64,000 nt of DNA from Parvibaculum sp. (GTDB lineage Bacteria; Pseudomonadota; Alphaproteobacteria; Parvibaculales; Parvibaculaceae). Both the position numbers and the translations under genes were made by a program. The notes below the pieces were generated by a model, which searched no databases, was not told the origin of the DNA, and saw only the letters and a list, made by a program, of their open reading frames with translations. The first letter of the stretch is position 1. Each line of letters opens with the position of its first letter. Positions 1 through 9,546 of this stretch are shown here, in pieces. Where the stretch lies: contig NZ_JAUSBV010000005.1 of the NCBI RefSeq assembly GCF_030651915.1, positions 620,001-684,000 on the forward strand. The letters run 5' to 3'.

Positions 1-1
1 C

Positions 2-43
2 TTCCTCGTCCCCGGCCGCGGCAAACAACTGGCCCTGCTTTAA
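2..43 (+). CDS. possible 3' end of an upstream gene (partial)
   Basis: From base 2 the frame reads FLVPGRGKQLALL and stops at TAA (41-43). The composition looks coding, but only 13 residues are inside the window, so no family can be named. It may equally be chance. The rest of 1-303 holds no other gene; it contains the two arms of an inverted repeat described separately. Confidence 0.25.
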   Translation, partial: FLVPGRGKQLALL

Positions 44-59
44 GGAAGAAAAGGTTTTT

Positions 60-265
60 GCACGCGGAGACGCGGAGGCGCGGAGAAGAGGAAGCAGCAG
101 GTGCCGATATATGGGTGGCCATGACCGGATATTGATGGCGGCTTCGCCGCCGAAGGTTTCTTCGCGCCAAAGGCGCAACAATTGAATTTGTTATGACGCC
201 GCATGGAGAACGAAAGCCCTCGTAACTTCCATATCTCTTCTCCGCGCCTCCGCGTCTCCGCGTGC
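60..265. repeat. 31-bp perfect inverted repeat, arms 60-90 and 235-265
   Basis: The arm gcacgcggagacgcggaggc(...) at 60-90 is the exact reverse complement of 235-265. Each arm is internally repetitive, made of GCGGAG-type units about 9 nt apart. The arms are 144 bp apart and the right arm ends at the GTG (262) that could start the GxxExxY gene. Sequences of this CTCCGCGTCTCCGCGTG type are often seen next to GxxExxY genes in unrelated bacteria (recalled, not searched). Confidence 0.85.
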
Positions 266-303
266 CAAAAACGACCCTGACCCAGGATTCAGGTATTAAA
301 GAT

Positions 304-744
304 ATGGCAGTCCAGATCAGAGAACTCGATGAAGTGACCGGCGAAATCGTCGACGCAGCTTACAAGCTGCACAAAGGTCTTGGCCCCGGTCTGCTGGAAT
401 CTGTCTATGAAGCGGTACTCGAAAAAGACCTTCGGCGTCGCGGTTTGCTCGTGGAGCGGCAGAAGGCCGTGTCATTTGAATATGACGGCATGCGTTTCAC
501 CGATGGTTTCCGGATCGACCTGCTGGTGGACACTCGGGTCGTGGTTGAGATTAAATCCGTGGAAGTGCTGCTACCGGTTCATTCAAAGCAGGTCTTGACC
601 TATCTGCGACTTCTGTATCTTCCGGTCGGATTGTTGATCAACTTTGGCGCGCCCACGTTGAAAGAGGGTGTGCGACGGATCGTCAGCGATCTCTCGCCAT
701 CCGCCTCGTCGCAACTCCGCGTGAACCGGAACAAGGTTTCCTGA
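304..744 (+). CDS. GxxExxY family protein
   Basis: A protein of 146 aa with the family signature GPGLLESVYEAVL near residues 28-40 and a PD-(D/E)xK-like core: a conserved D in RIDLLV followed by VVEIKSVE. The family is widespread and of unknown function, and its fold resembles restriction-type nucleases. I chose ATG 304 because it begins just before the conserved part; a GTG at 262 in the same frame would add 14 residues encoded partly by the right arm of the flanking inverted repeat. No strong SD decides between them. The gene stands alone, with VOC and rnhB genes downstream on the same strand. Confidence 0.8.
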   Translation: MAVQIRELDEVTGEIVDAAYKLHKGLGPGLLESVYEAVLEKDLRRRGLLVERQKAVSFEYDGMRFTDGFRIDLLVDTRVVVEIKSVEVLLPVHSKQVLTYLRLLYLPVGLLINFGAPTLKEGVRRIVSDLSPSASSQLRVNRNKVS

Positions 745-801
745 CTCATCGTTTGTTTCACAGCGCGCTTTGTCCTGTACCGACAACCCGAGGAGGTTTT
801 C

Positions 802-1206
802 ATGATGGAGTTTCGTTGCGGGCGGCTGATCGATCATCTGCATCTGGTGGTGCGCGATCTTGAGGCCAGCAAGCGTTTCTACAAGGCGGTGCTCGGCGTT
901 GTCGGCGTGCCCTTCGGCATGGAGACCGATGATTTCTTCGAGGCCGACGAGCTTTTCGTCAGCCACGGCGAGGCGCTTTCGCATGTTCATCTCGCTTTCC
1001 AGACCAGGGACCGGGCCATGGTCGATGCCTTCCACAAGGCGGCGCTGGCCGCCGGCGGGCGCGACAATGGCGCGCCGGGCGAGCGGCAATATCATCCGGG
1101 CTACTACGCCGCCTTCGTCCTCGACCCCGACGGCAACAATATCGAGGCGGTCTTTCACGGGGCCTCGACGCGCAGCGCCGACGCCGTCGTGGTGACGCCG
1201 GCCTGA
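802..1206 (+). CDS. VOC (glyoxalase/bleomycin-resistance) family protein
   Basis: A single-domain vicinal oxygen chelate protein of 134 aa. The N-terminal beta strand [18 protein letters not shown] is typical and the C-terminal half carries [18 protein letters not shown], the usual metal-site glutamate (E) strand. Candidate metal ligands are H13 and the late E in NIEAV. The substrate cannot be told; members include lyases, dioxygenases and resistance proteins. An AGGAGG (791-796) lies 5 nt before ATG 802 and 8 nt before ATG 805, so either can start translation. Confidence 0.85.
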   Translation: MMEFRCGRLIDHLHLVVRDLEASKRFYKAVLGVVGVPFGMETDDFFEADELFVSHGEALSHVHLAFQTRDRAMVDAFHKAALAAGGRDNGAPGERQYHPGYYAAFVLDPDGNNIEAVFHGASTRSADAVVVTPA

Positions 1207-1253
1207 GCGCCGCGCACTGGCATCGCCTCCCCTTTCGCGGCACACTCCGGCCC

Positions 1254-1886
1254 ATGCCGCGCGCCTTGAAAAACCCGCTTCCCGATTTTCGCTTCGAGCT
1301 TGAGGCCGGGCATCCGCGCCTCATCGTCTGCGGCGTCGACGAGGCGGGACGCGGGCCCTGGGCGGGGCCGGTGGTCGCCGCCGCCGTCATTCTCGATGCG
1401 GCCCGCATTCCACCCGGCCTCAACGATTCCAAGAAACTCGATGCGGCGCGGCGCGAAGATCTTTTCGCGCAGCTTCAAAAATCCGCCGCCATCGGCATCG
1501 GCGAGGCCAGCGTCGCCGAAATCGACCGCCTCAACATCCTCAAGGCGACCATGCTCGCCATGTCCCGCGCCGTCGCCGCGCTCGGCACCGCGCCCCACTT
1601 CGCCCTGATCGACGGCAACCGCCTGCCCGATCTCGCCTGCCCGGCGCGGGCGATCGTCAAGGGCGACGCGCTGTCGCTGTCGGTCGCCGCCGCCTCGATC
1701 GCGGCCAAGACCGTCCGTGACCGGACGATGTGCGATCTCGCCCGCGCCCATCCCGGCTACGGCTTCGAGCGCCACAAGGGTTACGGCACGGCTGCGCACC
1801 AGGCAGCGCTTTCCAGCCTCGGGCCCTGCGCGGCGCACCGTTCGAGCTTTGCCCCTATACGCAAGATGTTGAGTCCGGCTGCCTGA
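1254..1886 (+). CDS. rnhB: ribonuclease HII
   Basis: Removes RNA from RNA/DNA hybrids, including single ribonucleotides in DNA. The protein has 210 aa, the normal length. The signature [15 protein letters not shown] near residue 25 holds the catalytic D-E pair, ALIDGNRLP supplies the third acidic residue, and the [17 protein letters not shown] segment follows as in all family members. It lies directly upstream of ccrM on the same strand, an arrangement common in alphaproteobacteria, but the 137-bp gap with clustered GANTC sites suggests ccrM has its own promoter. Confidence 0.96.
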   Translation: MPRALKNPLPDFRFELEAGHPRLIVCGVDEAGRGPWAGPVVAAAVILDAARIPPGLNDSKKLDAARREDLFAQLQKSAAIGIGEASVAEIDRLNILKATMLAMSRAVAALGTAPHFALIDGNRLPDLACPARAIVKGDALSLSVAAASIAAKTVRDRTMCDLARAHPGYGFERHKGYGTAAHQAALSSLGPCAAHRSSFAPIRKMLSPAA

Positions 1887-1966
1887 GAGGGACTCGATCT
1901 TGTGTCCCGCGAATCCATTAACCTATTGATTCAAAAAGCTTATTGACCACGATTCCGCGCCGACTC
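1871..1966 (+). promoter_or_regulatory. cluster of six GANTC sites upstream of ccrM
   Basis: GANTC occurs at 1871 (GAGTC), 1891 (GACTC), 1911 (GAATC), 1928 (GATTC), 1951 (GATTC) and 1962 (GACTC). Spacings are 20, 20, 17, 23 and 11 nt, whereas chance gives about one site per 256 bp. A TTAACC at 1918-1923 resembles a CtrA half-site (TTAA-N7-TTAA) whose second half is degenerate. TTGACC (1943-1948) could be a -35. In Caulobacter, methylation of GANTC sites and CtrA binding in the ccrM promoter time its expression to late S phase; by analogy this region is the cell-cycle promoter. Confidence 0.7.
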
Positions 1967-2011
1967 ATCATGCCCCCCAATCCGGCGCAGGACCGGAAGC
2001 GACGTCAGTAA

Positions 2012-3124
<1,113 letters not shown>

Positions 3125-3146
3125 GAGGCGGTTCGCGCCGCGAACG

Positions 3147-3167
3147 AAAAGGCCCGGCGGACCTTTT
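3147..3167. terminator. possible bidirectional terminator between ccrM and mutY
   Basis: AAAAGG (3147-3152) pairs with CCTTTT (3162-3167), with further CC/GG pairing inside. It sits between the convergent ends of ccrM and mutY and has A and T runs on both sides. The stem is short, so support is modest. Confidence 0.4.
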
Positions 3168-3201
3168 CGAGCCGCGAACGCCCTGAGCCACGAACCAAAC
3201 T

Positions 3202-4338
3202 TCACCGCTTCGCGAACAGCGCCCCCGCCTCCGGCATCGCATGCATAGCCACCTTGCGCATCACGGTCGGCAGCGCCTCGCCATGCAGTTCGTCGAGCGG
3301 AACCCAGCGCCCGTCACCCCCGGGGACAAGTTTTTTTCGCGTCGCGGCGGCCAGCACGACCAGTTCGAGATCGAAATGGGTGAAGCTGTGGGTCACCAGA
3401 CCGGGGATAAGTCGCCATTCGGCGGCCACCGGCGCCCGGGGATAAAGTGCCTCCAGATCCTTTTGTGACAGTTTTTTGACAGTTTTGTGACAGAGGGGGG
3501 TTTTCCAGTCTGTGCCCGGTGCCTCCATCATGCCGCCGAGCAGGCCCTTTTCGGGCCGGCGGCGCAGCCAGACATGGCCGTTCCGGGTCAGCCAGAAGCA
3601 GGCGCCGGTCCGTGTCGGCTTCGCTTTTTTCGGTGCCCGGCCGGGCCGCAAGGCTTCCGTCCCGCGCGCCCGCGCATCGCATAAGCCATTGATCGGACAG
3701 CGATTACAGGCCGGATTGCGCGGCGTGCAGAGGGTCGCGCCGAGATCCATCATGGCTTGCGCGAAGTCGCCGGCGCGCTTCTCGGGCGTCAGTGTTTCGG
3801 CGTATTCGCGGATCTCGGACTTCGCTTTCGGCAGCGGCGTTTCGATGTCGAAGAGGCGCGCCACGACGCGTTCGACATTGCCGTCGACCACTGTCGCGCG
3901 GCGGCCGAAAGCGATGGCGGCGATCGCGGCGGCCGTATAGGGGCCGATCCCCGGGAGGCCGATAAGTCCTTCTGCGGTATCGGGAAATTTTCCTCCGTGT
4001 TCGGAGGATACTGCGCGGGCGCAGGCATGCATGTTGCGCGCGCGGGCATAGTAGCCGAGCCCTGCCCAGGCCTTCATCACCTCTTCCTGCGGTGCTTTCG
4101 CCAGCGCGTCCACCGTCGGCCAACGCTTCAAAAAGCCCGTAAAATAAGGCCCAACCGTCACCACGGTCGTTTGCTGCAGCATGATTTCCGACAGCCACAC
4201 CGCATAGGGATCGGCGCGTTCGCCCTTCCGCGCGCGCCAGGGCAGCACGCGCGCATGCCTGTCGTACCAGGCCAGCAGCTTGCGCGCTGCGGCTGACTTT
4301 TCCTTTGTTTCCGGGGCTTTCTTCGCGTTTCGGACCAT
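3202..4338 (-). CDS. mutY: A/G-specific adenine glycosylase
   Basis: Removes adenine mispaired with 8-oxoguanine. The protein has 378 aa. In order: LSEIMLQQT with the catalytic Glu (near residue 51), helix-hairpin-helix LPGIGPYTAAAI (near 130), catalytic Asp in VVDGNVERV, the [4Fe-4S] ligands C-x6-C-x2-C-x5-C in CTPRNPACNRCPINGLC, then a NUDIX-like C-terminal domain (GGMMEAPGT ... HSFTHF). Residues about 282-292 (CHKTVKKLSQ) are encoded by a dispersed CTGTCA repeat (3466-3493) and look like an insertion of around ten residues before the usual AP..W segment. It is divergent from dciA across 72 bp. Confidence 0.96.
   Translation of the reverse strand: MVRNAKKAPETKEKSAAARKLLAWYDRHARVLPWRARKGERADPYAVWLSEIMLQQTTVVTVGPYFTGFLKRWPTVDALAKAPQEEVMKAWAGLGYYARARNMHACARAVSSEHGGKFPDTAEGLIGLPGIGPYTAAAIAAIAFGRRATVVDGNVERVVARLFDIETPLPKAKSEIREYAETLTPEKRAGDFAQAMMDLGATLCTPRNPACNRCPINGLCDARARGTEALRPGRAPKKAKPTRTGACFWLTRNGHVWLRRRPEKGLLGGMMEAPGTDWKTPLCHKTVKKLSQKDLEALYPRAPVAAEWRLIPGLVTHSFTHFDLELVVLAAATRKKLVPGGDGRWVPLDELHGEALPTVMRKVAMHAMPEAGALFAKR
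3401..3445. repeat. two direct CCGGGGATAA copies inside mutY
   Basis: CCGGGGATAA occurs at 3401-3410 and 3436-3445, 35 bp apart, just beside the CTGTCA array in mutY. A related CCGGGGACAA lies at 3319-3328. The same decamer appears three more times beside the CTGTCA array at 46.5 kb. Here the sequence is coding (mutY minus strand), so it may be partly codon usage. Confidence 0.5.
3466..3493 (-). repeat. CTGTCA x3 repeat (11-bp period), copy 1, within mutY
   Basis: On the minus strand CTGTCA occurs three times (plus-strand TGACAG at 3466, 3477 and 3488), with exact 11-bp spacing, preceded by a run of C and separated by A-rich spacers. The same ~35-bp unit recurs at 19302-19329 and 46475-46502. 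Here it is read in frame as CHKTVKKLSQ of MutY. Confidence 0.85.
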
Positions 4339-4410
4339 CCCTCACTCATCGCGCGAAAGGGCATCGCGCGTCAATTCGCATGACGCGCCGTTTCGAGTCA
4401 CAATGCCTCG

Positions 4411-4941
4411 ATGAACGGCATTCTCGGAAATCGCGTCGCCTCGCGGCGCTACAGTCCGGCACCCGTCGGCGCGCGGATCAGTGCGGTGGCGCGCGCCGCC
4501 TTCGCCAAGCGCGGCTTCACCGAAGCGCATGTGCTGGCGCAGTGGCCGGAGATCGCGGGGGCCCAGCTGGCCGAATATTCGTCGCCTGAAAAGCTAATCT
4601 TTCCAAGGACTTCCGGTGAGGAAACGGGGCGCGGCCGGCGTGGCGGCGCGACGCTGGTCGTCCGCGTCGACGGCCCCATCGCCGTCGAGATCCGGCATCT
4701 CGAGCCGCAGATCATCGAGCGCATCAACACCTGGTACGGGCACAGCGCCGTCGCGCGGCTGAAGCTGGTGCAGGGTCCGTTGCCGGCAAAGCGCCGGCCG
4801 CGTCTGCGGCGGCTGCGGCCGCTGACCGCCGGGGAGCGCGCGGCGCTGGCGCAAGAGCTTGAAAAGATTGAGGAACCAGCGCTGAAAGAGGCGCTGCGGA
4901 AGCTCGGCGAACGTGTCGTCGGGGCGCGCGCGGCCCGGTAA
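4411..4941 (+). CDS. DUF721 / DciA family protein
   Basis: A basic protein of 176 aa. The N-terminal half has the DUF721 pattern (FAKRGFTEAHVLAQWPEIAG, then LVVRVDGPIAVEIRHLEPQIIERIN), which in DciA forms a KH-like domain that loads the replicative helicase DnaB in bacteria lacking DnaC. The C-terminal part is a charged helix (residues about 135-170). An insert of basic and glycine-rich residues (GEETGRGRRGG) splits the domain near residue 70. Start ATG 4411 fits the family. Position before a DsbA-like gene and smc is conserved in alphaproteobacteria. Specific DciA activity is inference from the family. Confidence 0.8.
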   Translation: MNGILGNRVASRRYSPAPVGARISAVARAAFAKRGFTEAHVLAQWPEIAGAQLAEYSSPEKLIFPRTSGEETGRGRRGGATLVVRVDGPIAVEIRHLEPQIIERINTWYGHSAVARLKLVQGPLPAKRRPRLRRLRPLTAGERAALAQELEKIEEPALKEALRKLGERVVGARAAR

Positions 4942-5045
4942 GCCCTCCGAGTCGCGATTCTCGCCTCGAGGCAACAGAAAGGATTGGTTGAGGGCGCAGG
5001 CGCCCGCAGCCATAATGACCCAACATCTAGTGGGGACCAGTCATC

Positions 5046-5771
5046 GTGAATCAAAATAGAGCCATTCTGGCCGGCGCCGTCGCACTTATCCTCGTGCTGG
5101 CAATTGGCGGTTATTATCTCTTCGGCGCCTCGAACGGCAACGGCACGGGCGGGTCTGTCGACCGTTCGGCTTTCGAGCAGGAGTTGCTGGTGCCGGGTCC
5201 GCTCGGCGACATGACGATGGGCGACCCCAACGCGCCGGTCACCATCATCGACTATGCCTCGCTGACCTGCGCGCATTGCGCCAGCTTCGAAGTCAACACG
5301 ATGCCGCTCCTCAAGGAGAACTACATCGAAACCGGAAAAGTATATTACATCCTGCGCGACTTCCCCTTCGATCCGATCGCAACCGCCGCCTTCATGCTGG
5401 CGCATTGCGCGGGGCCGGAGCGCTACTTCGGATTTGTCGGCGTGTTGTTTCGCCAGCAATCGCGATGGGCCTTCACGCAGACGCCGATGGACGACCTGAA
5501 GGCGCTGGCGCGGCAGGGCGGCTTTTCCGACGAGAGCTTCGACGCCTGCATGAAGGACCAGAAGATTTTCGACCATGTGAAGGAGGTCGCGCTGCGCGGC
5601 GCCAAGACATTCAACGTCCGCTCGACGCCGACATTCTTCATCAACGGCGAAAAAGTCGAGGGCGCGCTGCCCTGGAGCGAGTTCGAACCGCTGATCCAGA
5701 AGGCGCTGGCGGGTCAGGACATCACCTCGTCGGGGCCCGCTCCCGGCCTGTCGACACCGGTGGAAGAATAG
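5046..5771 (+). CDS. DsbA-like thiol:disulfide oxidoreductase, membrane anchored
   Basis: A periplasmic thioredoxin-fold protein of 241 aa. Residues 5-27 form an N-terminal hydrophobic signal or anchor, a Gly/Asn-rich linker follows, and a DSBA-like domain carries the active site CAHC in YASLTCAHCASFE. The conserved cis-Pro loop is in RSTPTFFINGEKVEG. The family oxidises or isomerises cysteines in exported proteins. The start is GTG 5046, with GGGGA upstream as SD. It lies between dciA and smc; that linkage is common in this class but its logic is unknown. Confidence 0.9.
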   Translation: MNQNRAILAGAVALILVLAIGGYYLFGASNGNGTGGSVDRSAFEQELLVPGPLGDMTMGDPNAPVTIIDYASLTCAHCASFEVNTMPLLKENYIETGKVYYILRDFPFDPIATAAFMLAHCAGPERYFGFVGVLFRQQSRWAFTQTPMDDLKALARQGGFSDESFDACMKDQKIFDHVKEVALRGAKTFNVRSTPTFFINGEKVEGALPWSEFEPLIQKALAGQDITSSGPAPGLSTPVEE

Positions 5772-5827
5772 GCGCCGCAGCTACACTTTTCGAAGATACG
5801 TGACAACGCCAGAGATCGAGATACACA

Positions 5828-8800
5828 GTGCAATTCAATCGCCTCCGCCTTTCGGGTTTCAAATCCTTCGTCGATCCGACCGATCTCATCATCGAACCGG
5901 GATTGACCGGCGTTGTCGGGCCGAATGGTTGCGGCAAGTCGAACCTGCTCGAGGCGATGCGCTGGGTCATGGGCGAGAACTCGTTCAAGAACATGCGCGG
6001 CTCGGGCATGGAGGATGTGATCTTCGCCGGCACCGCTGGCCGGCCGGCACGCAACCATGCCGAAGTCGTCCTCTATATCGACAATGGCGACCGCTCGGCG
6101 CCGCCCGCCTATAACGACAGTGACGCCATCGAAGTATCGCGCCGGATCGAGCGCGACCAGGGCTCGACCTATCGCATCAACGGCCGCGAAGTGCGCGCCC
6201 GCGACGTGCAGCTTCTGTTCGCCGACGCATCGACCGGCGCGCATTCGCCGGCGCTGGTGCGTCAAGGCCAGATCGCACAACTGATCTCGTCGAAGCCGAT
6301 CAATCGCCGCCGCATTCTCGAAGAGGCGGCCGGCATCACCGGCCTCTATACGCGCCGGCACGAGGCGGAGCTTCGGCTGAAGGCGGCCGAAACCAATCTC
6401 ACCCGTCTCGACGACGTGGTGGCGCAGCTTGAATCGCAGCTTGCGAGCCTCAAGCGGCAGGCGCGGCAGGCCGTTCGTTATCGCAATCTTTCGGGCCAGG
6501 TGCGCGAAACGGAAGCAATTCTGCTGCATCTCAAATGGACCCATGCCGTCGACCTTCTCGCGCATGAAGAGGAGCGGCTGGCCGCGACCGATATCCGCGT
6601 CACCGAGTTGACGCGTGAAGCGGCGGCGGCTTCGACCATGGAAGCACAGGCTGCCGAGGCGCTGCCGCCGCTACGCGAAGCCGAAGCCGTGGCCGCCGCG
6701 CGGCTGCACCGCCTGACCGTCGAGCGCGACAGTCTCGATGCCGAGGAAGCCCGCGCCCGCGAGCAGGCCGAACGACTGACGGCGCGGCTGCAGCAGATTG
6801 CGCAGGATCTCGCGCGCGAACGCGATCTGATTGCAGATACACAAGCCGCCATCGCCCGGCTCGACGAGGAAGCGGCCGCGCTTCGTGCCGCCGAAGAAGG
6901 GCAGACCGCGGCGCAAGATGAAGCCGGTGCCCGTGTCGAGGAAACACGTGGCCGCCTTGAAGCGCATGAACACGAACTCGACCAGCTCAATCAGGAAATC
7001 GCGCGGCTCTCTGCCGAGCGCAACAGCCTGGTGCGCACCATCGATACCGGCCGCCAGCGCATCGAAAAGCTGGAGCGCCAGCTTGCCGAAATCGTTCGCG
7101 AGCGCGAGACGCTGGCCGATGCCGAGGAAAAGAAAGCGCAGATCGCACTGCAATCGGTGGAGCTTGACGGCGCGGCCACACGCATGGCCGAGGCCGAGCG
7201 GATGGCGCTTGACGCCGAAGAGGCGCGCCGCGTTGCTCAGGATGCTGAAAAGACGGCGCGCGAACCGTTGCAGATCGCCGAACGCATGGCGGGCGACCTC
7301 ACGGCCGAAGCAAAGACGCTGACCGACCTTCTATCCGTCGGCGAAAGCGATCTCTGGCCGCCGATGATCGACGCCGTAACGGTCGAGCATGGTTATGAAA
7401 CCGCACTCGGCGCGGCGATGGGCGACGATCTGGCGGTGCCCGGCGACCAGGCAGCGCCAATTCATTGGGACGCGCTGCCGCCCTTCGAAACGGCGCCTGA
7501 GTTGCCGCAAGGCGCAACGCCACTCTCCTATTTTGTGCAAGGCCCGGCAGCGCTTTCCCGCCGCCTGTCGCAAATCGGCATTGTCGTTTCGGCGGAGGAC
7601 GGCAAGCGCCTTCAGGCGCTGCTGAAGCCGGGTCAGCGCGTCGTAACGCGCGAAGGTGCGCTCTGGCGCTGGGACGGCTACACAGCGGCGGCCGATGCGC
7701 CGACAGCCTCGGCGCGCCGGCTCGAACAGCGCAACCGGCTTGCCGATCTCGAGGCCGAACTCGGCGCGGCGCGGGAAACCGCCCGGGCGGCGCGTGCCGC
7801 TTTCGATGCCGCGCATGTTGCGGCGGAAGAGGCGATGGCCCGCGAACAACAGCAGCGGCAAACGCTGCGCGATGCGCAAGCCGAACACAATCGCATCCGC
7901 GAAACGCTGACGGCGGCCGAGCGGGCGGCCTCGGCGCAGCTTTCGCGCCTGGCCTCGCTCACCGAATCCGAAGAGCGTCTGACCGGCGACCGGATCGAAG
8001 CCACCCGCGCCCTGGAAGAAGCCGAGGTGGCGCTCCAGAACCTGAAGCCCGACGAAGAATTGCGGCAACGCGCCAGTGCGTTGCGCGATCTCGTGGCCTC
8101 GCTGCGGCTCGAACTTTCCGAGGCCCGCGCCCAGCATGAAGGGCTCCGCCGCGATGCCGAGGCGCGCGTGCGCCGGCTCGATGTCATTGCCGAAGAGAGT
8201 GCCGCATGGCAGGCGCGTGCGGCCAATGCCGGCAGACAGATTGAGACGCTGGAGACACGGCAAGGCGAAGCCGAGGCCGAGTTGAAGGCGCTGGAAAGCG
8301 TGCCGGCGCAGATCGAAGAAAAGCGCCACGCGTTGATGAGCCATATCAGCGATGCCGAGACGGCGCGTGGGCAGGCGGCCGATGCACTGGCGAGTGCCGA
8401 AAAGCTGCTCTCCGAAACAACCAAACACGCCCGGGACGTACAGTCCCATCTCGGCGAGACGCGCGAGGAGCGGGCCCGCATCGACGGTCTGGTCGATGGC
8501 GCGCGGGAACGGCGGCGCGAGGCCGAGGAGCGGGTGCGCGAAGTCCTCGAATGCGCGCCGGAAGAAGCGCTGGCACAGGCCAATCTCGCCGAAGGCGCGG
8601 TCTTGCCGGACCTCGAACAGATCGACGCCAAGCTCGAACGGCTGAAGCGCGAGCGCGAAAGCCTGGGCGGCGTCAATCTGCGGGCCGAGGAAGAGGCCCG
8701 CGAACTTTCGGAACAACTCGAAACGATGACCGGCGAGCGTGAAGATCTTGTCAGCGCGATCGCCAAGCTCCGGCAGGGCATCGGCAGCCTCAACCGCGAA

Positions 8801-9289
8801 GGTCGCGAGCGGATGCTGGAGGCCTTCGAGAAGGTCAACGCCAATTTCTCGCGCCTCTTCACGCATCTCTTCGGCGGCGGCGAAGCGCATCTGAAGCTGA
8901 CCGAATCCGACGATCCGCTGGAAGCGGGGCTCGAGATTTTTGCCCGCCCGCCGGGCAAACGGCTGCAGGTGATGTCGCTGCTGTCGGGCGGCGAGCAGGC
9001 ACTGACGGCGATGTCGCTGATCTTTGCCGTGTTCCTCACCAACCCGTCCCCGATCTGCGTGCTGGACGAAGTGGACGCGCCGCTGGACGACGCCAATGTC
9101 GAGCGGTTCTGCGATTTGATGGATGAGATGACGCGCACGACCGACACGCGCTTCCTGATCATCACCCACCACGCGTTGACCATGGCGCGCATGAACAGGC
9201 TGTTCGGCGTCACCATGCAGGAACGCGGCGTCTCGACACTGGTCTCGGTCGATCTCGACGTTGCGGAGCAGATTCGCGAGGCTTCCTGA
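5828..9289 (+). CDS. smc: chromosome segregation protein SMC
   Basis: Condensin ATPase that organises the nucleoid with ScpA and ScpB. The protein has 1153 aa. Walker A GPNGCGKSN is at about residues 32-40 and the Q-loop region follows; coiled coil runs from about 170 to 490 and from 650 to 980. A hinge lies between (VEHGYETALGAAMGDDLAVPG region, about 515-640), then the ABC signature LLSGGEQALTAMS and Walker B ICVLDEVDAPLDD. The start is GTG 5828, since the frame reads QFNRLRLSGFKSF, the canonical N terminus. It follows the DsbA gene by 56 bp and ends before a strong terminator. Confidence 0.97.
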   Translation: MQFNRLRLSGFKSFVDPTDLIIEPGLTGVVGPNGCGKSNLLEAMRWVMGENSFKNMRGSGMEDVIFAGTAGRPARNHAEVVLYIDNGDRSAPPAYNDSDAIEVSRRIERDQGSTYRINGREVRARDVQLLFADASTGAHSPALVRQGQIAQLISSKPINRRRILEEAAGITGLYTRRHEAELRLKAAETNLTRLDDVVAQLESQLASLKRQARQAVRYRNLSGQVRETEAILLHLKWTHAVDLLAHEEERLAATDIRVTELTREAAAASTMEAQAAEALPPLREAEAVAAARLHRLTVERDSLDAEEARAREQAERLTARLQQIAQDLARERDLIADTQAAIARLDEEAAALRAAEEGQTAAQDEAGARVEETRGRLEAHEHELDQLNQEIARLSAERNSLVRTIDTGRQRIEKLERQLAEIVRERETLADAEEKKAQIALQSVELDGAATRMAEAERMALDAEEARRVAQDAEKTAREPLQIAERMAGDLTAEAKTLTDLLSVGESDLWPPMIDAVTVEHGYETALGAAMGDDLAVPGDQAAPIHWDALPPFETAPELPQGATPLSYFVQGPAALSRRLSQIGIVVSAEDGKRLQALLKPGQRVVTREGALWRWDGYTAAADAPTASARRLEQRNRLADLEAELGAARETARAARAAFDAAHVAAEEAMAREQQQRQTLRDAQAEHNRIRETLTAAERAASAQLSRLASLTESEERLTGDRIEATRALEEAEVALQNLKPDEELRQRASALRDLVASLRLELSEARAQHEGLRRDAEARVRRLDVIAEESAAWQARAANAGRQIETLETRQGEAEAELKALESVPAQIEEKRHALMSHISDAETARGQAADALASAEKLLSETTKHARDVQSHLGETREERARIDGLVDGARERRREAEERVREVLECAPEEALAQANLAEGAVLPDLEQIDAKLERLKRERESLGGVNLRAEEEARELSEQLETMTGEREDLVSAIAKLRQGIGSLNREGRERMLEAFEKVNANFSRLFTHLFGGGEAHLKLTESDDPLEAGLEIFARPPGKRLQVMSLLSGGEQALTAMSLIFAVFLTNPSPICVLDEVDAPLDDANVERFCDLMDEMTRTTDTRFLIITHHALTMARMNRLFGVTMQERGVSTLVSVDLDVAEQIREAS

Positions 9290-9319
9290 CGGCATCGACA
9301 CTGCCGCTGCCGCAACGGA

Positions 9320-9346
9320 AAGGCCCCTTTCAAGGGGCCTTTTTCA
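9320..9346 (+). terminator. rho-independent terminator after smc
   Basis: AAGGCCCC (9320-9327) pairs with GGGGCCTT (9334-9341) around a 6-nt loop and runs into TTTT. It ends the dciA-dsbA-smc transcript before the ATP synthase operon. Confidence 0.9.
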
Positions 9347-9454
9347 TCTCGCCGCGAGACTCGGTTCGCAGCTCTACCGAGGCCGAATGCCGCAGTCGCG
9401 AATTGTGCCGAATTTCTCTTTTATTACAATGGCTTATATGCCTCCTGGCGGTTC

Positions 9455-9483
9455 TTGACAGTGCCAGACCCTGCAAGTAGGGT
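9455..9483 (+). promoter_or_regulatory. sigma70-like promoter of the F0 operon
   Basis: TTGACA at 9455-9460, a 17-nt spacer, then TAGGGT at 9478-9483. It lies 64 bp before the preferred atpI start and after the smc terminator, the expected place for the operon promoter. Confidence 0.6.
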
Positions 9484-9546
9484 GCGCGCGGCTTGAGGCA
9501 GGGCTCTGCAGTTGTGGCGGCGCTTTTTCGCGGGGAGCACGGAGTT

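Noticed and set aside
7331-9301. Very long minus-strand open frames opposite smc (656 and 551 codons)
   Set aside because: Antisense shadows of a GC-rich coding gene: low-complexity Ser/Arg-rich or His/Asp-rich translations with no family pattern, and the plus-strand SMC motifs are complete.
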